The translations under genes and the position numbers were made by a program. Shown here in pieces: positions 13,167 through 18,449 of a stretch of DNA of 18,449 nt; position 1 is the first letter of the stretch, and every line of letters begins with the position of its first letter. The notes beneath the pieces were generated by a model. The model saw nothing but the letters and a program-made list of their open reading frames with translations, was not told the origin of the DNA and did not search any database. This DNA is from CAZKXX01 sp964556705 (lineage in GTDB: Bacteria > Acidobacteriota > Terriglobia > UBA7540): positions 1 to 18,449 of the forward strand of contig CAZKXX010000079.1 of the NCBI GenBank assembly GCA_964556705.1, in the 5' to 3' direction.

Positions 13167-14530
13167 CGCAACTTCTCTTCCGGCGGCTCAGCGGGCGCTT
13201 CGCTTCCCGCGCGGTCGCCGGGCATGAGCAGCGGAGAGGGTGTCTCCGCCGGACGGGGATTCAACTGGAGCAGCCATTCGCCGAGCGCCCGGCGTTCTTC
13301 TTCCGTCCCCACGAAGGGCGGCATGAAACCTTTGAGTTCGTTCAGGTGGCGCAGCGAGTAGTCCACCAGCGCCGGGCTCCAGCCCTTCACCATGAAGCGG
13401 ATGCTGTTGTAGCCGTCCACGGTGTGGCACGCGGCGCACTGCACGCGGAAGATTTCTTCTCCGCTGCGCGCGGGGTTCTCGGAATCCACGGCGCGGCTGC
13501 GCACCCAGAGCGACGAAGGCAGCACGCCCGCCTGCCGGACGCGCTCGACGTCGGAAAGGCGCAGCGTGTTCGAGTACATGTAATCGTAGATGACGTAGGG
13601 TTTGCGCACCGCCTCGCGCACCCATTCCGTGACCGCGGTCACCGAAAGCGCCAGGACGGCGATGACGAAGGCGAAGGTGAGGTTGAAATATCGCGGGTGG
13701 CGGTAGGGACCGAAAAACGTGAAGAGCACGATAAGCGCCGAGAAGAAGATGGAAAGTCCCGCGAAGATGGTGACGGCGGGCGCGGCGCCCATGGAAATTT
13801 CGCGCGCCATCTGCGGGAGCGTCGAGATGTACCAGACACCGCCGAAAGGAATGATGAGCGTCCCGGCCAGCACCCACTTGGCGGCGTAGCGGATGATGTC
13901 GAGGCGCAGGGCGGCGTCGCGCAGCGCCGCGGCGGTAATCAGCGCGTAAACGCCCGCCAGCGCGATCGCCACGCCCGTCCGCACCACGCAGGACGGCCAC
14001 ATGCTGGGGTTGAAGAAGGCGGAGGCGAAGCTCTGATTTTCAAGCCACGCGCCCGGCGTCAGCATGAAGGTGAGGATGCCGTTGATGACGAAGAGGCTCG
14101 CCCACGCGCTGGCGAAGTAGATGTAGCCGACGAGCAGGTGCGTCTTCGGGCTCAGCCGATCCCACCCGTAGTAGTAGATGAAGGCTGCGGCGATTTCGGT
14201 GAAGAAGAAGACCCACTCAATCGCCCAGCCCCAGACGAAGACGCGGATCAGCGTCGCCGTGGCTTCCGGGCTCACGAGACCGATCGACCACCAGATGCCC
14301 ACGCCGCTCACCGCGCCGAACACCAGCACGATGAGAACGAAAAACTTGGAATGTGACTTCACGTAGTCGAGCAGCGCGGGATTGTTCTCGCGGTAGGCCT
14401 TGCGCTCCGTGAGGGGAAGGAAGAGTCCGCCACCCACGGCGAAGTGGGCGACAAACACGTGCAGAATGGCGATGATGCCGATGACCAGGCCGCCGCCGAT
14501 CATCGGCGGCTCCCAGACCGGATAGTTCAT
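13163..14530 (-). CDS. Cytochrome bd-superfamily subunit I fused to a C-terminal cytochrome c
   Basis: A 455-residue protein with about nine membrane helices (residues ~10-330) and a soluble C-terminal cytochrome c domain (~350-430). CydA features: His24 in helix 1 (heme b595-type ligand), ERKAYxENN, SHSKFFVLIVLVFGAVSGVGI, and WAIEWVFFFTEIAAAFIYYYGWDRLSPKTH, with Glu105 and Glu112 resembling the conserved glutamates of helix 3. The quinol-loop motif GRQPW is replaced by VRKPY. The position of the b558 histidine appears to be arginine (VVRTGVAIALAG). C365-A-A-C-H369 is the heme c site and Met403 (FMPPF) the likely sixth ligand. It would pass electrons from a periplasmic donor, or its own heme c, to a membrane heme centre; oxygen reduction is plausible but not proven. 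ATG 14530 has no good Shine-Dalgarno. Confidence 0.85.
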   Translation of the reverse strand: MNYPVWEPPMIGGGLVIGIIAILHVFVAHFAVGGGLFLPLTERKAYRENNPALLDYVKSHSKFFVLIVLVFGAVSGVGIWWSIGLVSPEATATLIRVFVWGWAIEWVFFFTEIAAAFIYYYGWDRLSPKTHLLVGYIYFASAWASLFVINGILTFMLTPGAWLENQSFASAFFNPSMWPSCVVRTGVAIALAGVYALITAAALRDAALRLDIIRYAAKWVLAGTLIIPFGGVWYISTLPQMAREISMGAAPAVTIFAGLSIFFSALIVLFTFFGPYRHPRYFNLTFAFVIAVLALSVTAVTEWVREAVRKPYVIYDYMYSNTLRLSDVERVRQAGVLPSSLWVRSRAVDSENPARSGEEIFRVQCAACHTVDGYNSIRFMVKGWSPALVDYSLRHLNELKGFMPPFVGTEEERRALGEWLLQLNPRPAETPSPLLMPGDRAGSEAPAEPPEEKLR

Positions 14531-14570
14531 GAGCGGAGCGAGCGAGGGCGTCCGCGTCCTGAAGCTGCAA

Positions 14571-14599
14571 ATCCTAACGAGACCGGCGGCGAATTGCAA
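14571..14599 (-). promoter_or_regulatory. Promoter of the cytochrome bd-like operon
   Basis: On the minus strand TTGCAA (14599-14594), 17 bases, then TAGGAT (14576-14571). The leader to ATG 14530 would be about 34 bases. It is arranged back to back with the promoter at 14664-14692, which has the same TAGGAT -10 box. Confidence 0.5.
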
Positions 14600-14663
14600 C
14601 TGACAACGTGTCCGCGCATCCAACGAGCAGCGCCCTTCGTGCCTTGACCGCTCCCTCAGGGCG

Positions 14664-14692
14664 TTGCGGCGAGGCTCGTGGAGGGTTAGGAT
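14664..14692 (+). promoter_or_regulatory. Promoter of the selenoprotein-candidate gene
   Basis: TTGCGG (14664-14669), 17 bases, then TAGGAT (14687-14692), with a predicted start near 14699. The leader (~40 bases) holds the ribosome site AGGGGG at 14727-14732. The spacing and -10 box equal those of the divergent cytochrome promoter. Confidence 0.45.
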
Positions 14693-14740
14693 GCTTTGTT
14701 TATCAGGGGCTTAATTTCCCGGTGACAGGGGGCATCTCCG

Positions 14741-15310
14741 TTGGCTGGAATCGCCTGGATCGACGATCCCGAAGCGGGCTTCGCGGAGGCGCGCTCGAAG
14801 CGGAAGATGGTTCTGCTCGATTTCAGCGACGCGCCCAGTTGACCCGGGTGCGCTCGGCTGGAAGCCGAGGTGTACCCCGACCGTGAAGTCGAAAAGCAGA
14901 TCAACAAAAACTTCATTCCGGTGCGTCTTTACGAGCGCGAGCGTCCCGCGGATTTCGAGCGCTACAAAGTGGGCTGGACGCCGGTGCAGGTGTTTCTCGA
15001 CGCCGACGGCGCGGAGCTCCATCGCATCGTCGGTTTCCTGCCCGTCGAGGAAATGCTCGGGCAGCTCGCGCTGTCGCTGGCGAAGCTGGCGTTCGCTCAG
15101 GGCCGGTTCAAGGATTCCGAGAAGGCTTTCCGAAAACTCGTCGAGCGCTACCCGGGAACCACGGCCGCGCCGGAAGCTCTCTACTGGGTGGCGGCCAGCG
15201 CCTGGCGACGAACCAGCAACCCGGAAACGTTGCGCGGCGGCGCGCGAGACTTGCAGCAGCAATACCCGGAAAGCGAGTGGACGAAGAAAGCTTCCGTCTG
15301 GCTGGAGTGA
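14741..15310 (+). CDS. Candidate selenoprotein: thioredoxin-like (U-P-G-C) with TPR-like C-terminus
   Basis: Read through one in-frame TGA (14840-14842), the frame gives a continuous 189-residue protein. Residues 1-33 (TTG start; AGIAWIDDPEAGFAEARSKRKMVLLDFSDAPS) are the classic first half of a thioredoxin-like domain, ending just before the active site. TGA then encodes position 34, followed by Pro-Gly-Cys37, i.e. U-P-G-C in place of CxxC. The domain continues with ARLEAEVYPDREVEKQINKNFIPV and the cis-proline loop GWTP (Thr80-Pro81). Residues ~108-160 form TPR-like helices (AKLAFAQGRFKDSEKAFRKLVERYP). Starting at GTG 14870 instead would remove the active site. TTG 14741 is preceded by AGGGGG at eight bases, and an upstream stop (14723) leaves no other start. 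No signal peptide is seen. Alternatives are a point-mutated pseudogene or a sequencing error; the hairpin after TGA favours selenocysteine. Confidence 0.78.
14840..14877 (+). promoter_or_regulatory. Candidate bacterial SECIS element with UGA selenocysteine codon
   Basis: The UGA at 14840-14842 is followed by a hairpin: CTCGGC (14853-14858), loop TGGAA (14859-14863), GCCGAG (14864-14869), a perfect six-pair stem. An outer GGGT (14846-14849)/ACCC (14874-14877) stem adds four pairs across a small internal loop. The second loop base is G (14860), 18 bases after the UGA. Bacterial SECIS elements need a stem-loop directly downstream with a G in the first two loop positions about 16-37 bases from UGA, recognised by SelB. 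The structure is seen in sequence; function is inferred. Confidence 0.7.
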
Positions 15311-15384
15311 ACTGTTCACCGCGAAGGCCGTTGGGTGCGCTCCCGCGGCTTCTACGCTTCGAATTCTCATTCATGGAGGGATTC

Positions 15385-15825
15385 ATGCGGTCTGTCCTGT
15401 TGAATCTGGCCCTTATTCTGACCGTTGCGGGAACGTGGCCCCTCACCCGGGTTGCGGCTCAGGAAACAGAGGAGCCGACGGTGGAGATGACCACCTACTA
15501 CGTTGGCCTGATTTATCGCGGTCCCAAATGGACGAAAGAGGTGACGCCAGAGGTGATGGAACTCCAGAAGGCGCACCTGGCCAATATCGGGCGAATGGCC
15601 AAGAGCGGCAAGCTGGTGCTCGCCGGGCCGTTCATTGACGATGGCGAGTTGCGCGGGATGTACGTCTTCCAGGTGGACTCGCTGGAAGAAGCCGAAGAAC
15701 TGTGCAACACCGATCCGGCCGTGGAGGCGGGGCGGTTGCGAATCGAACTCCATCCCTGGTATTCGGCGAGAGGAATCCGCAGTGATGGCACGTTCTCGAA
15801 TTCCAGACCTCGTCAGGAGCGGTGA
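15385..15825 (+). CDS. Exported YciI-like (YCII) domain protein
   Basis: A 146-residue protein. ATG 15385 is preferred to ATG 15373 because GGAGG lies five bases before it and it begins a clean Sec signal (MRSVLLNLALILTVAGTWPLTRVAAQ). The mature part is a YCII ferredoxin-like fold: TTYYVGLIYRGPKW, then ELQKAHLANIGRMAKSGKLVLAGPFIDDGELRGMYVFQVDSLEEAEELCNTDPAVEAGRLRIELHPW. The His of QKAH and the Asp of DDG are the residues usually conserved in YciI-type proteins. Most YciI relatives are cytoplasmic and of unknown or dehydrochlorinase-like activity; an exported version is less common. It follows the selenoprotein candidate by 74 bases without an obvious terminator and may share its transcript. 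Confidence 0.82.
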   Translation: MRSVLLNLALILTVAGTWPLTRVAAQETEEPTVEMTTYYVGLIYRGPKWTKEVTPEVMELQKAHLANIGRMAKSGKLVLAGPFIDDGELRGMYVFQVDSLEEAEELCNTDPAVEAGRLRIELHPWYSARGIRSDGTFSNSRPRQER

Positions 15826-15865
15826 TCAGACTGGAAGTCGGAAGGCTCGCGAAAAGGCCTGACCG

Positions 15866-16618
15866 TCACGGGCGGGGCGAACGGAGCGCCGCGCGCGCCA
15901 GTTCGGCCCTCCAATTTCCGCCGGCGACCGAACTGAACACGTAAAGCGGATAAAGCTGAGAAAAGATGCTTTCGATGCGACGCAGGAGTTCCGGCATCCG
16001 CACCAGACGCGAGCCCGCCGGAAAGACGCGCCGCACGATCCAAGCCTGAATCGTGAGCCAGTCCGCGTCGCGGCGCGGCAGGCCGGGGTGCAAAACCCAC
16101 TCGCCCTTCTCCTGGCGATGCCAGTACGTTTCGTAGCGGCCGCCCCGAACGATGCGCTCCGCGAGGCGGTCGAGCTCCTTGCGGCGCGTTTTGACGCGGG
16201 GTCGGAAGACTTTCGTCATGGCATCGTCGGCGTTTCGTCCGCCGCCGTAAATCGAGAATCCTGCGGTGACACATTCGGCGCTCAGCCCAACGTAGAGCCG
16301 CCCGTCCGTGGCGCGGTCGCGGCGGCGGTCGAATACGTAAAGGTAGTAGTTAGATTTGTAGGGTCTCTTGTCTTTGCTGAAGCGGATGTCGCGGTTGATG
16401 CGGGAGAAGTTCCGGTTCGTCTTCCCCGCCGTCTCGAAGTGCGGGTTGAGTTTCAGCAGGAACGGCTCGAGCTCCGCAAGCAGCTTACGAAAGGATTCCC
16501 GGACGAGAGTTTCATAGCGCTCGCGGTTCCGGCTGAACCAGTCCTTGTTGTTGTTCTCCGCCAACTCCCTGAAGAAGGCAAACGTCTCTGGCGGGAATCC
16601 CGCAAATCCCTCGGGCAC
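15866..16618 (-). CDS. DUF2461 domain protein
   Basis: A 250-residue protein matching the DUF2461 (TIGR02453-like) pattern: GFAGFPPETFAFFRELAENNNKDWFSRNRERYE at the N-terminus, RNFSRINRDIRFSKDKRPYKSNYYLYV in the middle, and YVGLSAECVTAGFSIYGG. I choose GTG 16618 because GGAGGGG lies eight bases before it and the resulting start agrees with the usual family N-terminus. The longer frame from ATG 16663 would contain a perfect TATAAT promoter box within its codons and has no good ribosome site. The cytoplasmic protein's function is unknown in the literature I recall. It is convergent with the YciI-like gene, 40 bases away. Confidence 0.88.
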   Translation of the reverse strand: MPEGFAGFPPETFAFFRELAENNNKDWFSRNRERYETLVRESFRKLLAELEPFLLKLNPHFETAGKTNRNFSRINRDIRFSKDKRPYKSNYYLYVFDRRRDRATDGRLYVGLSAECVTAGFSIYGGGRNADDAMTKVFRPRVKTRRKELDRLAERIVRGGRYETYWHRQEKGEWVLHPGLPRRDADWLTIQAWIVRRVFPAGSRLVRMPELLRRIESIFSQLYPLYVFSSVAGGNWRAELARAALRSPRP

Positions 16619-16648
16619 TGTCTTCCCCTCCGCTGGCGAATCGCGCGG

Positions 16649-16654
16649 ATTATA
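16649..16654 (-). promoter_or_regulatory. -10 box (TATAAT) for the DUF2461 gene
   Basis: The minus strand reads a perfect TATAAT, about 30 bases before GTG 16618, giving a leader of roughly 24 bases with the GGAGGGG ribosome site. The -35 region (GTGGGG at 17 bases) is poor. Confidence 0.55.
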
Positions 16655-16888
16655 CACCGGCATCGCTCGCACCCCACTCAGACACAAAGGCCGCACAGGA
16701 GGGGCACGAGGAAGCCGCACCGAACTGACTCTGCGGCTCAACAGAGAAAAATGGCGCGAAAGTCATGCGCTGAATTTCGCATAGAAAGCAATGAGGGCGA
16801 TTCGCCGCATGTGACATTGTGACACTTTCCTTTCAAACGAGGGCCCAAGCCGTCTGCGCATCTCTTTGATTTTCAAATCCTTACACCT

Positions 16889-16949
16889 GCCCTCTGATTG
16901 CGACAGCGCAATCCAGAATGTCACGCCCTCTGGCAGGGCGATTGCGACA
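16889..16949. repeat. Duplicated operator-like motif GCCCTCTG...GATTGCGACA
   Basis: GCCCTCTGATTGCGACA occurs at 16889-16905. The same two halves recur at 16925-16932 (GCCCTCTG) and 16940-16949 (GATTGCGACA), separated by seven extra bases. The first copy also forms a perfect inverted repeat GATTGCG-ACAG-CGCAATC (16896-16913). Two matching sites upstream of a promoter-like element suggest binding of a regulator, which cannot be named. Confidence 0.5.
16931..16946 (+). promoter_or_regulatory. Sigma-54-like promoter of the YbaK-like gene
   Basis: TGGCAGGGCGATTGCG matches the sigma-54 consensus TGGCACGRNNNTTGCW at all but two defined positions, with the GG and GC elements at the required spacing. 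A start near 16956 would give a leader of about 42 bases with the GGAGG ribosome site. No enhancer-binding protein gene is present, so this is a motif match only. Confidence 0.4.
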
Positions 16950-16997
16950 TGTCAAAAACGAGGGAGAGTCGTATTCCGCCGCAGCGGGGAGGAGACT

Positions 16998-17483
16998 ATG
17001 GGCATTCCCCAACGCATCCGTGAATACCTGGACTCCCAAGGCGTCCCGTACGAAACCCTCCCGCATCCCCAGGCCTTTTCCGCTCAGGAAGTTGCCCATT
17101 CGCTTCACGTCTCCGGGAAGAAGCTGGCCAAAACGGTCGTGCTCGACGCCGATGGCCGCGTGGTGATGGCGGTCCTGCCCGCCTCGCACCGGCTGAACCT
17201 CGCCGGGTTCCGCGAGCTGGTGCGAGCTCGGCGGCTCGAGATGCTTCCGGAAAGCGAACTGGCCCGGCTCTTTCCCGATTGCGAGTTGGGGGCCATTCCG
17301 CCCCTGGCACGACTCTACGGAATGGAAGTGTGGGTGGACGCCGCGATCGCCGATTCCCCGGAGATCGTGTTCACCGCGGGAACGCACGTGGATGCCGTGC
17401 GGATGACGTACGAAGACTTCGAGCGGCTCGGGCCAGCGCACATCGGGCGCTTCTCCGAGCCGTGGGGCGCGCGCGCCGCTTGA
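16998..17483 (+). CDS. YbaK/EbsC-type aminoacyl-tRNA deacylase
   Basis: A 161-residue single-domain protein. ATG 16998 has GGAGG five bases upstream; the longer in-frame ORF begins without a ribosome site. The pattern IREYLDSQGVPYETLPHPQAFSAQEVAHSLHVSGKKLAKTVVLDADGRVVMAVLPASHRLNL fits YbaK/ProX-family editing proteins, with Lys45 in the conserved K-T-V-V-L strand. ELGAIPPLARLYGMEVWVD supplies the G-x-xPP loop, and FTAGTHVDAVRMTYEDFERL the last strand-helix. Such proteins hydrolyse mischarged aminoacyl-tRNA (for example Cys- or Ala-tRNAPro) in the cytoplasm. The specific substrate is unknown. It is followed 101 bases later by citrate synthase on the same strand. Confidence 0.9.
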   Translation: MGIPQRIREYLDSQGVPYETLPHPQAFSAQEVAHSLHVSGKKLAKTVVLDADGRVVMAVLPASHRLNLAGFRELVRARRLEMLPESELARLFPDCELGAIPPLARLYGMEVWVDAAIADSPEIVFTAGTHVDAVRMTYEDFERLGPAHIGRFSEPWGARAA

Positions 17484-17584
17484 GACGCGCGCGCACGCAA
17501 CGAGGTCTGCCGACGCCGGCCGCGCGCGGTGCCAGGCGAGTTTCGGTCGAGCGGCGCGCAATCAATTTGACTGAGGAGGAATCC

Positions 17585-18449
17585 ATGCCCAGGTTACAGG
17601 AAGTGCTGGCAAAGCAAGCCCCGAAACTTCGCGAAGAGTCCCACGCGCTGGCGAAAGAGTTCGCAAACGTCGTGATCTCCGAAGTCACCGTGGCGCAGGC
17701 GTTCGGCGGAATGCGCGGGGTGAAGGGTCTGGTGTGCGACACGTCGGTGGTGGACCCGGACTCCGGCCTTTCCGTGCGCGGAATTCCCATCGCCAAGCTC
17801 GCCTCGAAGCTCCCCGAAGAGATCTTCTACCTGTTGCTGACGGGCGAACAGCCGGACGCCGCGGCGCTCGCCGCGCTCCAGGACGATCTTCGCAAGCGCG
17901 CGGCCGTGCCCGCCTACGTCTGGAAGGTGCTGCGCGCCATGCCCGCGGACTCGCATCCCATGACGATGTTCAGCACCGCCATTCTGGTGCTGGAGCGCGA
18001 GTCGGTCTTCCGCCGCCGCTACGAAGAAGGCATGCGCAAGGAAGAGTACTGGGAAGCGGCGCTGGAAGATTCGCTGCAACTGCTCGCCAAGCTTCCGGCG
18101 ATTGCGGCGGGAATCTACCGCCTGCATACGGGCAAGGGCGATCCCCTGCCCTCCAAACCGCAGCTCGACTGGGGCGCGGACTTCGCGCAGATGCTCGGCC
18201 TGCCGGATGCGGCGGGCGAATTCGCCAATCTCATCCGCCTCTACCTGACGCTGCACTGCGACCACGAGGGCGGCAACGTCAGCGCCTTCACCTGTCACGT
18301 TGTGGGCTCGGCGCTCTCAGATCCCTATTACGCCGTCTCGGCGGGACTGAATGGCCTGGCAGGCCCGTTGCACGGCCTCGCCAATCAGGAGTGCCTGCAC
18401 TTCGTCCTCGCGATCCTCGAGAAGTACCAGGGCGTTCCCAGCGACGCCG
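17585..18449 (+). CDS. gltA: Citrate synthase, mitochondrial-like type I (3' truncated)
   Basis: ATG 17585 follows GAGGAGGA; 288 residues are visible before the window ends. The enzyme condenses oxaloacetate with acetyl-CoA to citrate in the first TCA step, in the cytoplasm. Conserved landmarks: VVDPDSGLSVRGIPI, LPEEIFYLLLTGE, SHPMTMFSTAILVLE, LTLHCDHEGGNVSAFTCHVVGSALSDPY and GLAGPLHGLANQE. His227 (DHEGGN) and His263 (GPLHG) match the oxaloacetate-binding and catalytic histidines of the pig-heart enzyme. The catalytic aspartate lies beyond the window. Sequence motifs are closer to the eukaryotic/mitochondrial-type synthase than to the E. coli hexameric GltA. No terminator or strong promoter was found in the 101 bases before it, so partial read-through from the YbaK-like gene is possible. 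Confidence 0.95.
   Translation, partial: MPRLQEVLAKQAPKLREESHALAKEFANVVISEVTVAQAFGGMRGVKGLVCDTSVVDPDSGLSVRGIPIAKLASKLPEEIFYLLLTGEQPDAAALAALQDDLRKRAAVPAYVWKVLRAMPADSHPMTMFSTAILVLERESVFRRRYEEGMRKEEYWEAALEDSLQLLAKLPAIAAGIYRLHTGKGDPLPSKPQLDWGADFAQMLGLPDAAGEFANLIRLYLTLHCDHEGGNVSAFTCHVVGSALSDPYYAVSAGLNGLAGPLHGLANQECLHFVLAILEKYQGVPSDA

Larger units (their letters stand above)
16619..16997. other. Divergent regulatory region between DUF2461 and YbaK-like genes
   Basis: These 379 bases hold no convincing gene. Besides the promoter elements listed separately, a tandem GTGACA-TT-GTGACA repeat lies at 16811-16824. The stretch 16860-16890 is A+T-rich relative to neighbours. The YbaK-like ribosome site GGAGG is at 16988-16992. 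Confidence 0.55.

Noticed and set aside
13346..14356. 336-codon plus-strand ORF opposite the CydA/cytochrome c fusion
   Set aside because: Charged, low-complexity antisense translation with no domain; the minus frame is a clear bd-superfamily protein.
14870..15310. Independent 146-residue GTG-start protein
   Set aside because: It begins in the middle of a thioredoxin-like domain, has no active site and no ribosome site; the read-through from TTG 14741 explains it better.
14741..15310. Pseudogene or sequencing error as explanation of the in-frame TGA
   Set aside because: Not fully excluded, but the TGA sits exactly at the redox cysteine position, no other damage is present, and a SECIS-like hairpin follows at the right distance.
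15826..15865. Terminator between the convergent YciI-like and DUF2461 genes
   Set aside because: No stem with adjacent T-run could be built in the 40-base gap.
1..18449. tRNA, rRNA, CRISPR array, transposase or integrase genes
   Set aside because: No cloverleaf-like sequence, rRNA segment, regularly spaced repeats or recombinase motifs were recognised on reading both strands; only small palindromic repeats are present.

Overview
The window is about 18.4 kb of GC-rich DNA carrying 15 well-supported genes, two of them cut by the window ends, plus one doubtful small ORF. The gene mix suggests an environmental Acidobacteriota-like chromosome. It includes three Tat-exported sugar enzymes, a secreted DUF5117/DUF5118-type zinc metalloprotease, a GH78-type rhamnosidase, a CydA-like protein fused to cytochrome c, a mitochondrial-type citrate synthase, and palindromic intergenic repeats of the GTCATyCTGAG type. 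The phylum is an inference from gene content, not a measurement.

Layout, left to right. (1) The 3' end of a BNR/Asp-box beta-propeller gene is followed by a MazEF-like toxin-antitoxin pair with a perfect palindromic operator, then by a MoaD/ThiS-type ubiquitin-like protein. (2) On the minus strand lies a compact operon of two paralogous Gfo/Idh/MocA oxidoreductases and one AP-endonuclease-2-type sugar isomerase/epimerase, all with RRxFL Tat signals. A dodecin gene precedes it. (3) A large secreted HExxHxxGxxH metalloprotease (minus, with a clear terminator) is divergent from a secreted alpha-L-rhamnosidase-like enzyme (plus). The region between them holds a palindromic repeat. (4) A gene-poor 450-base stretch holds two GC hairpins, a strong orphan promoter and a terminator for the next operon. 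(5) A two-gene minus-strand respiratory operon encodes a CydA-like/cytochrome c fusion and a second CydA-like membrane subunit. (6) Divergent from it is a thioredoxin-like gene whose reading frame is interrupted by one in-frame TGA, exactly at the first position of the active-site CxxC. An apical-loop hairpin follows it at the distance expected of a bacterial SECIS, so I read it as a selenoprotein (U-P-G-C). A secreted YciI-like protein follows. (7) Last come a DUF2461 protein (minus), a YbaK-type aminoacyl-tRNA deacylase with a sigma-54-like promoter and repeated operator-like motifs, and the first two thirds of citrate synthase.

The main discovery candidate is the UGA-containing thioredoxin-like/TPR protein at 14741-15310. 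Second is the adjacent CydA-like pair. It keeps the heme b595-type histidine and the Glu-rich helix, but by eye it lacks the quinol-loop motif and the usual b558 ligands, and it carries its own cytochrome c domain. Many further ORFs in this GC-rich DNA are antisense or out-of-frame shadows and are not listed.
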